DNA from: Thermoflavifilum sp.
Lineage (GTDB): Bacteria; Bacteroidota; Bacteroidia; Chitinophagales; Chitinophagaceae
Assembly: GCF_014961315.1 (NCBI RefSeq)
Contig: NZ_CP063141.1
Coordinates: 2,655,123 to 2,719,122 of the forward strand
Direction of reading: 5' to 3'
Length of the DNA: 64,000 nucleotides
Positions 46,892-55,505 of this stretch are shown in pieces. Numbering within the stretch: position 1 is the stretch's first letter; each line of letters begins with the position of its first letter. Below the pieces are notes generated by a model. It saw only the letters and a list, made by a program, of their open reading frames with translations. It searched no databases and was not told where the DNA came from. A program made the position numbers and the translations under genes.

Positions 46892-48634
46892 ATGCATTTG
46901 AAAAAAGCGCGCCTGTTTGCATTGCTTGGAATCATCCTGCTCAATCTCAACCATCTGCATGCTGATGCTCAGTCGTACACCACACATCCACCACATGGCT
47001 GGCAACTGATGGACTTCGCTACAGATAGTGTGTATGGCGCCGAAGTTAATAAAGCATACCAGGAATTATTAAAAGGCAAAAAAAGTCATCCCGTCATCGT
47101 CGCGGTGATCGACGGTGGACTGGATACGGCCCAGGAAGACCTGCGCGGCCATATCTGGATCAATCCGGGTGAAATCCCCAACAACGGTATCGATGATGAT
47201 CATAATGGTTATGTGGACGATGTGCATGGCTGGAACTTTATCGGCGGTAAAAACGGAAAAAACATTATCGACGAAAGCAGCGAGGCCGATCGGGAATATG
47301 CCCGACTCGAACCCATTTTTGGTTCCATAACCGATAGCAATCAAATAAAAAGAAAACTCCGCCCGGAATATCGTTACTGGTTAAAACTAAAAGCCAAACG
47401 CGAAGCCGATTCAGCTGATAATGCAGAAACCTATGCGAATCTGTCACGCGTGTTAACCGTGTTTCATCAGGTAGATAGCATCCTGCAACATGCCCTTCAT
47501 CGCGACACCATTACCGAGCAAAGCCTAACCAGCTTTGAGCCCGAAGATTCGGCATCGGCATGGGCGTTGAATATTGCGTATCGGATTTTCGATCGTATTG
47601 GTAATGATGCATCACTCGAATCTTATATCGCCGAAGGGGATGATTATTTGCGCCAGACCGAACAAAAGTTAAAAGCTTTACACGAAGATCCCAATGCGCG
47701 TCGCCGCGAAATCGTTGGTGATAATCCTTTTGATATCCACGACAGGGATTATGGGAATAACAATGTAGCTGCAGGTAATCCCATGCATGGTACGCATGTC
47801 GCCGGTATCATCGCAGCTACACGAGGTAATGGCATCGGCATGGATGGAATTGCCGATAATGTAATTATCATGCCTGTTCGCGTGGTCCCCGATGGCGATG
47901 AACGCGATAAAGATGTAGCACTGGGTATTCGCTATGCCGTTGATAACGGTGCACAAATCATCAACATGAGTTTTGGTAAACCCTATTCGCCTCAAAAAAA
48001 ATGGGTGGATAAGGCCGTGAAATATGCCGAACGCAAAGGCGTTTTGCTTGTACACGCCGCCGGTAATGAAAGCAGTGACGACGATACCGTACCGAATTAT
48101 CCGAATGCCGATTTCCTGAACAGCCACAAACGAGCCTGGAACTTCATTAATGTGGGCGCAAGCACAGCCGGACCCGATAGCCTTATCGTCGCCAGTTTTT
48201 CGAATTACGGCAAGAAAGAAGTGGATTTGTTTGCTCCGGGTGAAGATATTTATTCTACTGTTACCCACAACCAGTATGCTTCCTACAGCGGTACCAGCAT
48301 GGCTTCACCCATGGTGACCGGTGTGGCAGCCCTTATTCTTGAGTATTACCCCCACCTCACCGCTCGCCAGCTGAAATACGTCATTGAACATTCCGTGACC
48401 ACACTTCCGGGTGATAGTGTGTATATCCCGGGTACAGACCAGAAAACGCTGTTTGCCAACCTTTCCCGAACGGGCGGATTGCTGAATGCTTATCAGGCAT
48501 TGAAACTGGCTTCTACCCTGCATGGCAAACGTAAAATCACCAAACGGGAAGAGGATCGACTACAGCGAATTGTAGCAATGATTAAAGGCCAACAGGGCCG
48601 TTCACCCGACGATGCTGCGCCGTCCGGTGAATAG
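46892..48634 (+). CDS. S8 family serine peptidase (subtilase) with large insert
   Basis: A 580-residue secreted subtilisin-like protease. The signal peptide covers about residues 1-27. The catalytic residues are Asp74 in VIDGGLD, His299 in HGTHVAG and Ser469 in SGTSMASPMVTG, with the oxyanion Asn in HAAGNE near 390. The 225 residues between Asp and His are far more than the roughly 30 in classical subtilisins. The insert has a Ca-binding-like DDDHNGYVDD and a long charged helical stretch. Such inserted subtilases occur in Bacteroidota; the substrate is unknown. No sorting domain is seen at the C-terminus. Confidence 0.9.
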   Translation: MHLKKARLFALLGIILLNLNHLHADAQSYTTHPPHGWQLMDFATDSVYGAEVNKAYQELLKGKKSHPVIVAVIDGGLDTAQEDLRGHIWINPGEIPNNGIDDDHNGYVDDVHGWNFIGGKNGKNIIDESSEADREYARLEPIFGSITDSNQIKRKLRPEYRYWLKLKAKREADSADNAETYANLSRVLTVFHQVDSILQHALHRDTITEQSLTSFEPEDSASAWALNIAYRIFDRIGNDASLESYIAEGDDYLRQTEQKLKALHEDPNARRREIVGDNPFDIHDRDYGNNNVAAGNPMHGTHVAGIIAATRGNGIGMDGIADNVIIMPVRVVPDGDERDKDVALGIRYAVDNGAQIINMSFGKPYSPQKKWVDKAVKYAERKGVLLVHAAGNESSDDDTVPNYPNADFLNSHKRAWNFINVGASTAGPDSLIVASFSNYGKKEVDLFAPGEDIYSTVTHNQYASYSGTSMASPMVTGVAALILEYYPHLTARQLKYVIEHSVTTLPGDSVYIPGTDQKTLFANLSRTGGLLNAYQALKLASTLHGKRKITKREEDRLQRIVAMIKGQQGRSPDDAAPSGE

Positions 48635-48670
48635 GTTTTTCCGCAGTTTGTACGTTACTTTGCAAGCCCT

Positions 48671-50257
48671 ATGTTCCGGAGCTCAAAGGCTTTTTTCTGG
48701 TTATTAATGGGTTTAACGGCTATCCTGCTGTTTGCCAGGCTTGGAGCCGAAAGCCTGTTTCAGGTTGCCGAAGCGCGTAATGCAGCTTGCGCAAGAGAAA
48801 TGATGGCACGCCACGACTGGATTGTACCCACCTTCAATGGAACCTTACGCACCGATAAGCCCGTACTGGAATATTTTTTCATGATCCTGTCCTATCATCT
48901 TTTCGGGGTTAATGAATGGGCCGCTCGATTCTTTTCAGCCTTGAGTGGCCTGCTGCTGGTGATCTGGACATATACCTTTGCACTGCGCCATCTGGGTCGA
49001 ATGGCGGCATGGTACACCGGCCTGACCCTGATCTGTGCCATTCATTTCATTGTACAATGTAGGCTGGCGACACCCGACCCCTATTTGATGCTTTTTCATG
49101 CCGGCTCTATCTATGCTTTTTATGAAGGCTGGATGCACCGCAAAGCCGGATGGTGGTGGTTGATGTATGGAATGCTGGCACTGGCAGTACTGGCTAAAGG
49201 GCCCGTGGGACTGGCACTTCCCGCATTTACCATTTTCTTGTTTTTGCTCTCCCGCAGACAGTTGCGCTGGCCTGTCATCCGACAGATGAAACCCTTCACC
49301 GGCGTGTTGCTCTTTTTATTGATTGCCCTACCCTGGTACATTGCCGTAGGAATACGCACACACGGTCAGTGGCTGCGCGAGTTTTTCTTCTACCATAATC
49401 TTCATCGGTATGGTTCCGCACTGGATGCGCATGGCGGCCCCTTCATCCTCCCGGCTTTATTTGTGCTCGGTGGCTTATTCCCCTTTTCAGTATGGAGTTT
49501 TCGGGCCATGAAAAAGGCCTGGCAAAAACGTAAGGAATCTGATGCCCTCTGGTTGATCATGCTGGCTTTCTGGGTGATATTGATTTTTTACAGCATCTCA
49601 CGCACCAAATTGATTAACTATACCTCACCCTCCTACCCCTTCCTGGCCTTATTGCTGGGCTATTTCTGGCAGGAAAAGCTGCAGATGCCGACAAATGAAA
49701 AACATAACTGGATTGAATGGACTATAATTGCCTGCATAGGATTAGCCCTACCCATTGGCATTTTTTTCTGGGCTAAATCCACTCCCCCATTCACTGCTTT
49801 GCCCTGGCTGGCCCTGTTGTTTTTACCGGCTGCACTGGGCGGATGCATGGGGCTGTTGCAAGCACGTAAGCTCAGGGAGACAGAAGGTTTAAACCATATC
49901 GGCACCGGATTCACCCTCAGCATCTTACTGGTCATGCTCATCGGCTATCCGGCCCTCGACCGTCAGACATCCGTACGCAAACAAGCACCCTATTTAGCCC
50001 ATGCTTCTAAAATTGTGGCCTTTCAACAAATGAATGATGCATTTGTGTTTTATGCTCGTAAAACGATACCGGTCATATCGCAGATGGATAGCCTGCAGGA
50101 ATGCCTCAAACGGGATTCAAGCCTGTGGGTCATTCGCCGGGCAAGAGATTTTGGCATGCTCGACAGCCTGCCTGAGCTCCAATGCGTTCGAAAAGACCGC
50201 GATGCTTTCAGTTTTCAATATAGTGCATTATATAAATCCCAATCCATTGACCCATGA
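48671..50257 (+). CDS. ArnT-like membrane glycosyltransferase (PMT/GT83 type)
   Basis: A 528-residue polytopic membrane transferase using a lipid-phosphate sugar donor on the periplasmic face. The first loop AEARNAACAREMMARHDW carries the acidic catalytic region of the PMT_2 superfamily, followed by RTDKPVLEYFFMILSYHLFG, typical of ArnT-like proteins that decorate lipid A. About 11-12 hydrophobic segments are present. Its TGA overlaps the ATG of the next gene (ATGA at 50254), a GT2 that would make the lipid-linked sugar. The transferred sugar is unknown. Confidence 0.87.
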   Translation: MFRSSKAFFWLLMGLTAILLFARLGAESLFQVAEARNAACAREMMARHDWIVPTFNGTLRTDKPVLEYFFMILSYHLFGVNEWAARFFSALSGLLLVIWTYTFALRHLGRMAAWYTGLTLICAIHFIVQCRLATPDPYLMLFHAGSIYAFYEGWMHRKAGWWWLMYGMLALAVLAKGPVGLALPAFTIFLFLLSRRQLRWPVIRQMKPFTGVLLFLLIALPWYIAVGIRTHGQWLREFFFYHNLHRYGSALDAHGGPFILPALFVLGGLFPFSVWSFRAMKKAWQKRKESDALWLIMLAFWVILIFYSISRTKLINYTSPSYPFLALLLGYFWQEKLQMPTNEKHNWIEWTIIACIGLALPIGIFFWAKSTPPFTALPWLALLFLPAALGGCMGLLQARKLRETEGLNHIGTGFTLSILLVMLIGYPALDRQTSVRKQAPYLAHASKIVAFQQMNDAFVFYARKTIPVISQMDSLQECLKRDSSLWVIRRARDFGMLDSLPELQCVRKDRDAFSFQYSALYKSQSIDP

Positions 50258-51207
50258 TACTCTCTGTGGTGATCACGGTTATGAATGAAGAAGAAAATAT
50301 AGAGCCGTTGATCCATCAACTTACCGCGGCGCTTCAGGGTATGGATTATGAAATCATTTTTGTGGATGATGGCTCCACCGACAGAACCGTGGAACGAATC
50401 AAATCATGCATGGATAATCATATCCGCCTGATTGTATTGAAGCGCAATTACGGACAAACCTTTGCTATGGAAGCCGGCATTCAACAAGCCTCGGGCGACT
50501 ATATTGTAACCATGGATGGCGATTTGCAAAACGACCCGGCCGATATTCCCATGCTGTTAAAAATCGCCCGGGAAGAAGGCTGGGAAGTGGTCGCCGGATG
50601 GAGAGCAAACCGACAGGACGACTGGCTGTTGCGTAAGCTTCCCAGCCGCATGGCCAACTGGCTTATCAGACGGATGACGGGTGTACGCCTGCACGATTAC
50701 GGATGCACCCTGAAACTCTTCACTCGAGATATTGCCAAAAACCTCGGCTTATACGGGGAAATGCATCGCTTCATACCCGTGCTGGCGGCTATGCAGGGCG
50801 CCCGCATGACTGAAGTGGCAGTTCGACATCATCCCCGTGTACACGGCCACTCCAAATACGGTCTGGGACGCACCTTCAAAGTATTAAGCGATTTGCTGCT
50901 GGTGGTGTTCTTCCAGAAGTATTTCCGCAGCCCCATGCATTTTTTTGGACCGATTGGCTTACTCGTATTCCTGGCGGGTATCTTTATCAATCTCTATTTG
51001 TTTGTATTAAAACTCAGCGGTGAAAAAATCGGAGAACGTCCGCTGCTCATCCTGGGAGTCATCCTTTTGTTGAGCGGCCTGTTGATTGTGCTGTTCGGTT
51101 TTTTAATGGAAATCATGATGCGTATTTATTACGGCTCCCATCCCGAACGCAAATTCCAGATACGCGAAAACATCACCCTGCAGGATATCCAGAAGCAACA
51201 CAGCTAA
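50254..51207 (+). CDS. polyprenyl-phosphate glycosyltransferase, GT2 (GtrB/ArnC-like)
   Basis: A 317-residue GT2 enzyme that transfers a sugar from a nucleotide donor to undecaprenyl phosphate on the cytoplasmic face. The N-terminus VVITVMNEEENIEPLI, the donor motif VDDGSTDRT, and the DxD-like MDGDLQNDP are clear. HRFIPVLAAMQG and the RHHPRVHGHSKYG segment are typical of dolichol-phosphate-mannose synthase-like enzymes. Two C-terminal membrane helices (about 228-250 and 265-290) match the GtrB/ArnC topology. It is translationally coupled to the ArnT-like gene, which would use its product. Confidence 0.91.
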   Translation: MILSVVITVMNEEENIEPLIHQLTAALQGMDYEIIFVDDGSTDRTVERIKSCMDNHIRLIVLKRNYGQTFAMEAGIQQASGDYIVTMDGDLQNDPADIPMLLKIAREEGWEVVAGWRANRQDDWLLRKLPSRMANWLIRRMTGVRLHDYGCTLKLFTRDIAKNLGLYGEMHRFIPVLAAMQGARMTEVAVRHHPRVHGHSKYGLGRTFKVLSDLLLVVFFQKYFRSPMHFFGPIGLLVFLAGIFINLYLFVLKLSGEKIGERPLLILGVILLLSGLLIVLFGFLMEIMMRIYYGSHPERKFQIRENITLQDIQKQHS

Positions 51208-51270
51208 AGGTCTGGACACCTAACCCTATTTGTCCTGAGCTTTATGTTCCCTTATCCATAACGCGTACAT

Positions 51271-52140
51271 GTGAAAACAGCAATCAAGTGGTTGATTAAG
51301 TTACTGGTAACCGGCACCGCGTTGTATATCACATTCCGTAAGGTCAACTGGCCACAGACCCGTGCGGTGTTGATGCATGTACATCTTTTCTGGTGCTTGA
51401 TAGCACTATTTTTGTTTAATCTTTCTCAGCTCATCAGTGCTTTACGCCTGTATTATTTTTATCGTGCTTTATCTATTCCCATTTCCTTTTTGCAAAATCT
51501 AAAGCTCTACTACATCGGCATGTTCTACAATTTGTTTTTGCCCGGCGGTATTGGTGGGGATGGATATAAAATTCATTATTTGTATCGAATGAGTCACAAA
51601 TCGCTGAAATCATTATTTACAGCCACTTTGCTCGATCGGCTGCAGGGCTTATGGGGGCTGTTACTGTTGATATCTGTTTTCATAGCCCTGGATTATTCCC
51701 GATTTCCGCATAGCTGGCAGCAATATACCATCATTGCGTTGTCGCTTGTGTGGTTGGTGTGTGCCATCTATGCCGCACTGTTCCGGGGTATATTCTCTGC
51801 TTATCGTTCCATTTTCTGGAAAACGGCCTGGCTATCCCTTGCAGTTCAAATCTGCCAGCTGCTTGCAGCCGGAGCGCTGTTGCAGGGCCTGGGCCATGGG
51901 TATGCAACGGGTTTATACCTGATGTTGTTTCTTTGTAGTTCCATTGCAGCCGTGATTCCCTTTACCATAGGGGGAATGGGCGCCAGAGAACTGGTCTTTG
52001 TATGGGGAGCTATGCTATTACCCATTCAGGTTCATGAAGCGATTGCCATGAGCCTGTTATTTTTTCTGCTCACTGCAATAAGTTCATTTATCGGTGCTTT
52101 TTTATCCATGCCCGAACAGCCGCTGGTTTCACCAGACTAA
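51271..52140 (+). CDS. UPF0104/lysylphosphatidylglycerol-synthase-TM-like membrane protein
   Basis: A 289-residue polytopic protein with about 7-8 hydrophobic segments and family motifs NLKLYYIGMFYNLFLPGGIGGDGYK and FTIGGMGARE, as in the YbhN/AglD group. The soluble transferase domain of true MprF is absent. Members often accompany lipid-linked sugar genes and are suspected of lipid flipping or activation. The start is GTG 51271; no in-frame ATG fits. It lies 63 bases after the GT2 gene and completes a plausible three-gene unit for glycolipid modification. Confidence 0.82.
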   Translation: MKTAIKWLIKLLVTGTALYITFRKVNWPQTRAVLMHVHLFWCLIALFLFNLSQLISALRLYYFYRALSIPISFLQNLKLYYIGMFYNLFLPGGIGGDGYKIHYLYRMSHKSLKSLFTATLLDRLQGLWGLLLLISVFIALDYSRFPHSWQQYTIIALSLVWLVCAIYAALFRGIFSAYRSIFWKTAWLSLAVQICQLLAAGALLQGLGHGYATGLYLMLFLCSSIAAVIPFTIGGMGARELVFVWGAMLLPIQVHEAIAMSLLFFLLTAISSFIGAFLSMPEQPLVSPD

Positions 52141-52231
52141 AACCCGCTATACAGGCCCATTCTATGATCATATCCCGATAACCTGTTGAAGATTTAACAA
52201 TTACATGTCAATAGCCTTCAAGTTTCTGCAC

Positions 52232-52239
52232 TATTTTTG
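52232..52239 (+). promoter_or_regulatory. candidate -7 element of the small-protein transcript
   Basis: TATTTTTG followed by C is an exact TAnnTTTG match. A start near 52245 would give a leader of about 110 bases before the small gene and would overlap the palindrome at 52246-52258. Confidence 0.4.
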
Positions 52240-52245
52240 CATCCG

Positions 52246-52258
52246 ATTTTGACAAAAT
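52246..52258. promoter_or_regulatory. 13-base perfect palindrome at the predicted transcription start
   Basis: ATTTTG-A-CAAAAT has six-base arms around a central A. Its place just downstream of a -7 element makes it an operator candidate; no regulator is identified. Confidence 0.3.
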
Positions 52259-52353
52259 TCAATTCGTAACTCCGCTTCTGGAATTTCCCTGCTACCAACA
52301 GAATTGTTTAATGCACACTTTATTTTAACAGGGATTTAAAAACACATCATACT

Positions 52354-52554
52354 ATGGAAAGAACAAACTTAACACCGAAGGTGGAAGTGAACCTGAATGG
52401 ATTAGTGGTAGAAGAAAGGCTGGCAAAAGGTCTGGCAAAGGGTACACGCAGAGGCCAGCAACCCGTATTTGGATATGCTGATCTGTGGAAATGCCAGAAA
52501 CAATTCAAACCCAGAAAACCAATCCTCAACAGGATTATGCATACCACCATTTAA
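52354..52554 (+). CDS. small hypothetical protein, 66 residues
   Basis: I do not recognise this protein. It is basic (many Lys and Arg), with no signal peptide or membrane segment. It starts MERTNLTPKVEVNLNGLVVE, continues with KGLAKGTRRGQQPVFGYADL and ends in a KPRKP-type basic region. It stands in an isolated gap, preceded by a TAnnTTTG element about 115 bases upstream and followed by an intrinsic terminator, so it looks like a one-gene transcript. It might be a nucleic-acid-binding or ribosome-associated small protein from its charge, but nothing in the sequence proves this. An A-rich stretch precedes the ATG; no Shine-Dalgarno is seen. Confidence 0.55.
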   Translation: MERTNLTPKVEVNLNGLVVEERLAKGLAKGTRRGQQPVFGYADLWKCQKQFKPRKPILNRIMHTTI

Positions 52555-52561
52555 AGCATGT

Positions 52562-52602
52562 GCATGTAGAGGCAACATTTAGCTGTCTCTACATGCTTTT
52601 TT
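52562..52602 (+). terminator. intrinsic terminator of the small-protein gene
   Basis: A 10-bp perfect stem, GCATGTAGAG / CTCTACATGC, with a 15-base loop is followed by six T. The stop codon of the convergent deacylase gene lies inside the loop. Confidence 0.85.
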
Positions 52603-53670
52603 CTCCTCCTGAAACACTTCTTCCAGTAGCCTGATATACGTTTCTATTCCCTCTTTTATTTCATCAAGATAAATAAATTCGTCGGCGCTATGTGAACGAG
52701 CCGAGTCACCCGGGCCTATTTTTACAGACGGGCCGGGAATCAAAGCCTGATCGGAAGTAGTGGGCGAACCATACAATTGTTTACCCATTCGCTGTGCTGC
52801 CCGCACGATGGGATGGTCGAGCGATATCGATGAACTGCGCATACGCAATGAACGTGGCTTCACCTCACATTGCACATGCTGGCTTATCACTTCGAGGATT
52901 TCTTCATGAGTATAAGCATCTGTAACGCGAATATCTACGGTAAAATGGCAACAGGCAGGCACGACATTATGCTGCTGACCGGCCTGAATCATGGTTACAT
53001 TCATATTGACCTGGCCGAGCATGGGCGATATCTTTGGAAATTGAAACGTACGAAACCATTCGATATCGGGCAGGGCTTTGTAAATCGCATTTTCCCCTTC
53101 CTGTCGGGCTGCATGGCCGGCCTTACCATAGCTGGTACAATCCAGCACCAGTAAACCTTTTTCGGCGACCGCCATCTGGGTAAGCGTGGGCTCTCCCACA
53201 ATGGCAAATGCAAAACCGGGTAGCTGAGGCAGAATGCTTTCAATGCCGTTAAAACCCGATATTTCTTCTTCCGCGGTAGCCGTAAGAATAAGATTATAGG
53301 GCAGATCCGGTAGGTTGTAAAAATGCAGAAAGCTGGCAATCAGTGCAACCAGGCATCCACCGGCATCGTTACTACCCAGGCCATAAAGTCGCCCCTCCTC
53401 AATCGCAGGATCAAATGGATCACGGGTATATGCCGGATTGGGCTTTACGGTATCGTGATGGGAATTTAACAGAATACCTGGTTTTGAGGCATCGAAATAA
53501 CGGTTTACTGCCCAGACATTGTTTAGATGCCGATGGACAACAACTCCATGCGCCTCCAGAAATTCAGCAATCATGCTGGCTGTTTGCGCTTCTTCCCGAC
53601 TGAAAGAAGGCGTGGCGATGAGCTGACGCAGCAAGGCAACTGCGTCATGATATAAGGAAATATTCCACAT
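52579..53670 (-). CDS. M20 family deacylase of arginine synthesis (ArgE-type)
   Basis: A 363-residue zinc amidohydrolase expected to release the acyl group at the end of the pathway (N-acyl-citrulline or N-acyl-ornithine). The metal ligands are visible in LLNSHHDTVKP (His), SNDAGGC (Asp), TATAEEEISG (catalytic and ligand Glu) and FAIVGEPT. Length fits the ArgE/DapE group. In Bacteroidota that use acylornithine carbamoyltransferase, the M20 enzyme deacylates N-acylcitrulline to citrulline for ArgG; that assignment is from pathway logic. Last gene of the arginine operon. Confidence 0.88.
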   Translation of the reverse strand: MWNISLYHDAVALLRQLIATPSFSREEAQTASMIAEFLEAHGVVVHRHLNNVWAVNRYFDASKPGILLNSHHDTVKPNPAYTRDPFDPAIEEGRLYGLGSNDAGGCLVALIASFLHFYNLPDLPYNLILTATAEEEISGFNGIESILPQLPGFAFAIVGEPTLTQMAVAEKGLLVLDCTSYGKAGHAARQEGENAIYKALPDIEWFRTFQFPKISPMLGQVNMNVTMIQAGQQHNVVPACCHFTVDIRVTDAYTHEEILEVISQHVQCEVKPRSLRMRSSSISLDHPIVRAAQRMGKQLYGSPTTSDQALIPGPSVKIGPGDSARSHSADEFIYLDEIKEGIETYIRLLEEVFQEEKKACRDS

Positions 53671-53712
53671 AAAATCTGTTTAAAAATGAATACAACAATC
53701 CACCAAGCAGGC

Positions 53713-54522
53713 TTAGAGACGGATGATGGTGCCAAAGGCCCGGGTCGATGTTTCTGTTGAAAGTGCCGACAATGCGTAGGCCGGACCGATAAGCACCTGT
53801 TCAACACCGGCGCGACAGGCAGCAAAGGCATTTTCAAGCTTGGGTAAGATACCATCCCGCAAGGCTCCTTCCGCCATGAGTGCTGGCATGTCCGCAGGGC
53901 GGATCAGCGGGATCACGGAATCGGGATCATGGGGATGACGCAATACACCTTTTTGATCAAAACAAAATACGAGATGCACCCGGTAATGAGCCGAAAGTGC
54001 TACCGCTACACAGGAAGCAATGGTATCGGCATTGGTATTGAGTAAATGTCCATTCCCGTCGTGCGTCAATGGTGCCAGAACCGGCACTTCTCCAGCCTCT
54101 ACTAACCGCATAAAAGCTTCTACACGTATCCCTTCGGCCGTGAGGTCGCCAACCCAGCCGTAATCAGTTTCCTTTACGGGTCGTTTCACGGCACGCATCA
54201 GATTCATATCAGCGCCGGTAAGCCCGATAGCCGGGCATCCCAGCGCCTGCAAACGAGCCACCAGTTGCTTATTAATGAGTCCGCCATACACCATGGTCAC
54301 CAGCTGAAGGGTGGCTTCGTCGGTTATCCGACGCCCCTGTACATATTGACTGGTCACACCCAGCTGTTCGCCTATACGGGTGGCCAATTTGCCCCCACCA
54401 TGAACCAGGACTTTAGGCCCGGGCAAGGCTGCAAAAGCGTGTAAAAAATCTGCGCATGCGACAGGATCATCGATAACCTGACCGCCAATCTTCACTACAT
54501 AAAGCCGGGATAATGTGGTCAT
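53713..54522 (-). CDS. argB: N-acetylglutamate (or N-succinylglutamate) kinase
   Basis: A 269-residue amino-acid kinase phosphorylating N-acylglutamate. The KIGGQVIDDP start, VHGGGKLATRIGEQLG near residue 40, and LNTNADTIASCVAVAL near 165 are family motifs. YVQGRRITDEATLQLV is the substrate region. There is no N-terminal extension of the arginine-inhibited type, so direct feedback inhibition is less likely. It lies between the carbamoyltransferase and the M20 gene. Whether the acyl group is acetyl or succinyl cannot be read from this gene. Confidence 0.93.
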   Translation of the reverse strand: MTTLSRLYVVKIGGQVIDDPVACADFLHAFAALPGPKVLVHGGGKLATRIGEQLGVTSQYVQGRRITDEATLQLVTMVYGGLINKQLVARLQALGCPAIGLTGADMNLMRAVKRPVKETDYGWVGDLTAEGIRVEAFMRLVEAGEVPVLAPLTHDGNGHLLNTNADTIASCVAVALSAHYRVHLVFCFDQKGVLRHPHDPDSVIPLIRPADMPALMAEGALRDGILPKLENAFAACRAGVEQVLIGPAYALSALSTETSTRAFGTIIRL

Positions 54523-54539
54523 AGAAGCATGCTCATTTT

Positions 54540-55496
54540 TTATAGATGCTGTAACATTTCACTCAACACCGCCTGCGCAGCCCACACGCGATTGGCCGCC
54601 TGCTGGGTGACGATGCTGTGTGGACCATCCAGAATTTCATCGCTCAACTCTACATTGCGACGCACCGGCAGGCAATGCATCACCCGCGCATTTCGGGTGA
54701 TAGAGAGTTTTTTTTCGGTAAGCATCCATTCCGGATCATTGCTATAAATCTTGCCATAATCGCGATAGGTGCTCCAGTTTTTCACATACACAAAGTCGGC
54801 ATCGCGCAGGGCTTCGTTTTGATCATAGGTAATATAGGCTCCCCGGGTAAAGGATTCATCCAGTTCGTAATCTTCCGGATGTGTAATCACAAATTCCGCT
54901 TTTCCCCAGGCATTCACCCATTGGGCAAAGCTATTGGCCACGCACTGGGGAAGGGGTTTTACGTGCGGGGCCCAGGTCAGCACCACCTTAGGTCGAGCCT
55001 TGCTGTTGGGCCAGCATTCGTGCATGGTAATTAAATCGGTAAGGCTTTGTAGTGGATGCAGTGTGGCACTTTCCAGGCTCACTACCGGCACACCGGCATA
55101 TTTCACAAACTGCTTGATGTAGAGCTCACTGTAATCTTCTTCCTTATTCACCAGTGTAGGGAAGGTGCGGATACACAGGATATCAAAATATTTTCCCAGA
55201 ATAGGCGCGGCATCTTTGACATGTTCGCTGGTATGGCCGCTCATGATAGCGCCTTCTTCAAACTCCAGCGCCCACCCTTCTTTATCCACATTAAACACAA
55301 TCACTTCCATGCCCAGATGACGGGCGGCAATTTGCGTGCTGAGCCTGGTACGCAAACTGGGGTTAAGAAAAAGCAAACCCACGCGTTTGTTTTTCCCGAG
55401 ATGCTGATCTTTCCATGGATTGGCTTTATAGGACAGTGCCCGCTGAATAAGCGCATCGATATCCTGCACATCGTGTACGGAAAGAAATTGTTTCAT
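54540..55496 (-). CDS. argF': N-acylornithine carbamoyltransferase, probably N-succinylornithine type
   Basis: A 318-residue transcarbamylase transferring carbamoyl phosphate to N-acylornithine, giving N-acylcitrulline. The carbamoyl-phosphate motif is FLNPSLRTRLSTQ, in place of the S-T-R-T-R of ordinary ornithine carbamoyltransferase. The C-terminal MHCLPVRRNVELSDEI has HCLPV-R instead of HCLP-R-rich OTC forms. Both mark the AOTCase/SOTCase group. At the position that sets acyl specificity (Glu in acetylornithine enzymes, Pro in the Bacteroides fragilis succinylornithine enzyme) this protein has Ser90 in GHTSEH. From memory, Ser at this site goes with succinyl specificity. It lies between argD and argB. 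Confidence 0.9.
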   Translation of the reverse strand: MKQFLSVHDVQDIDALIQRALSYKANPWKDQHLGKNKRVGLLFLNPSLRTRLSTQIAARHLGMEVIVFNVDKEGWALEFEEGAIMSGHTSEHVKDAAPILGKYFDILCIRTFPTLVNKEEDYSELYIKQFVKYAGVPVVSLESATLHPLQSLTDLITMHECWPNSKARPKVVLTWAPHVKPLPQCVANSFAQWVNAWGKAEFVITHPEDYELDESFTRGAYITYDQNEALRDADFVYVKNWSTYRDYGKIYSNDPEWMLTEKKLSITRNARVMHCLPVRRNVELSDEILDGPHSIVTQQAANRVWAAQAVLSEMLQHL

Positions 55497-55505
55497 GGTG
55501 TTGAT

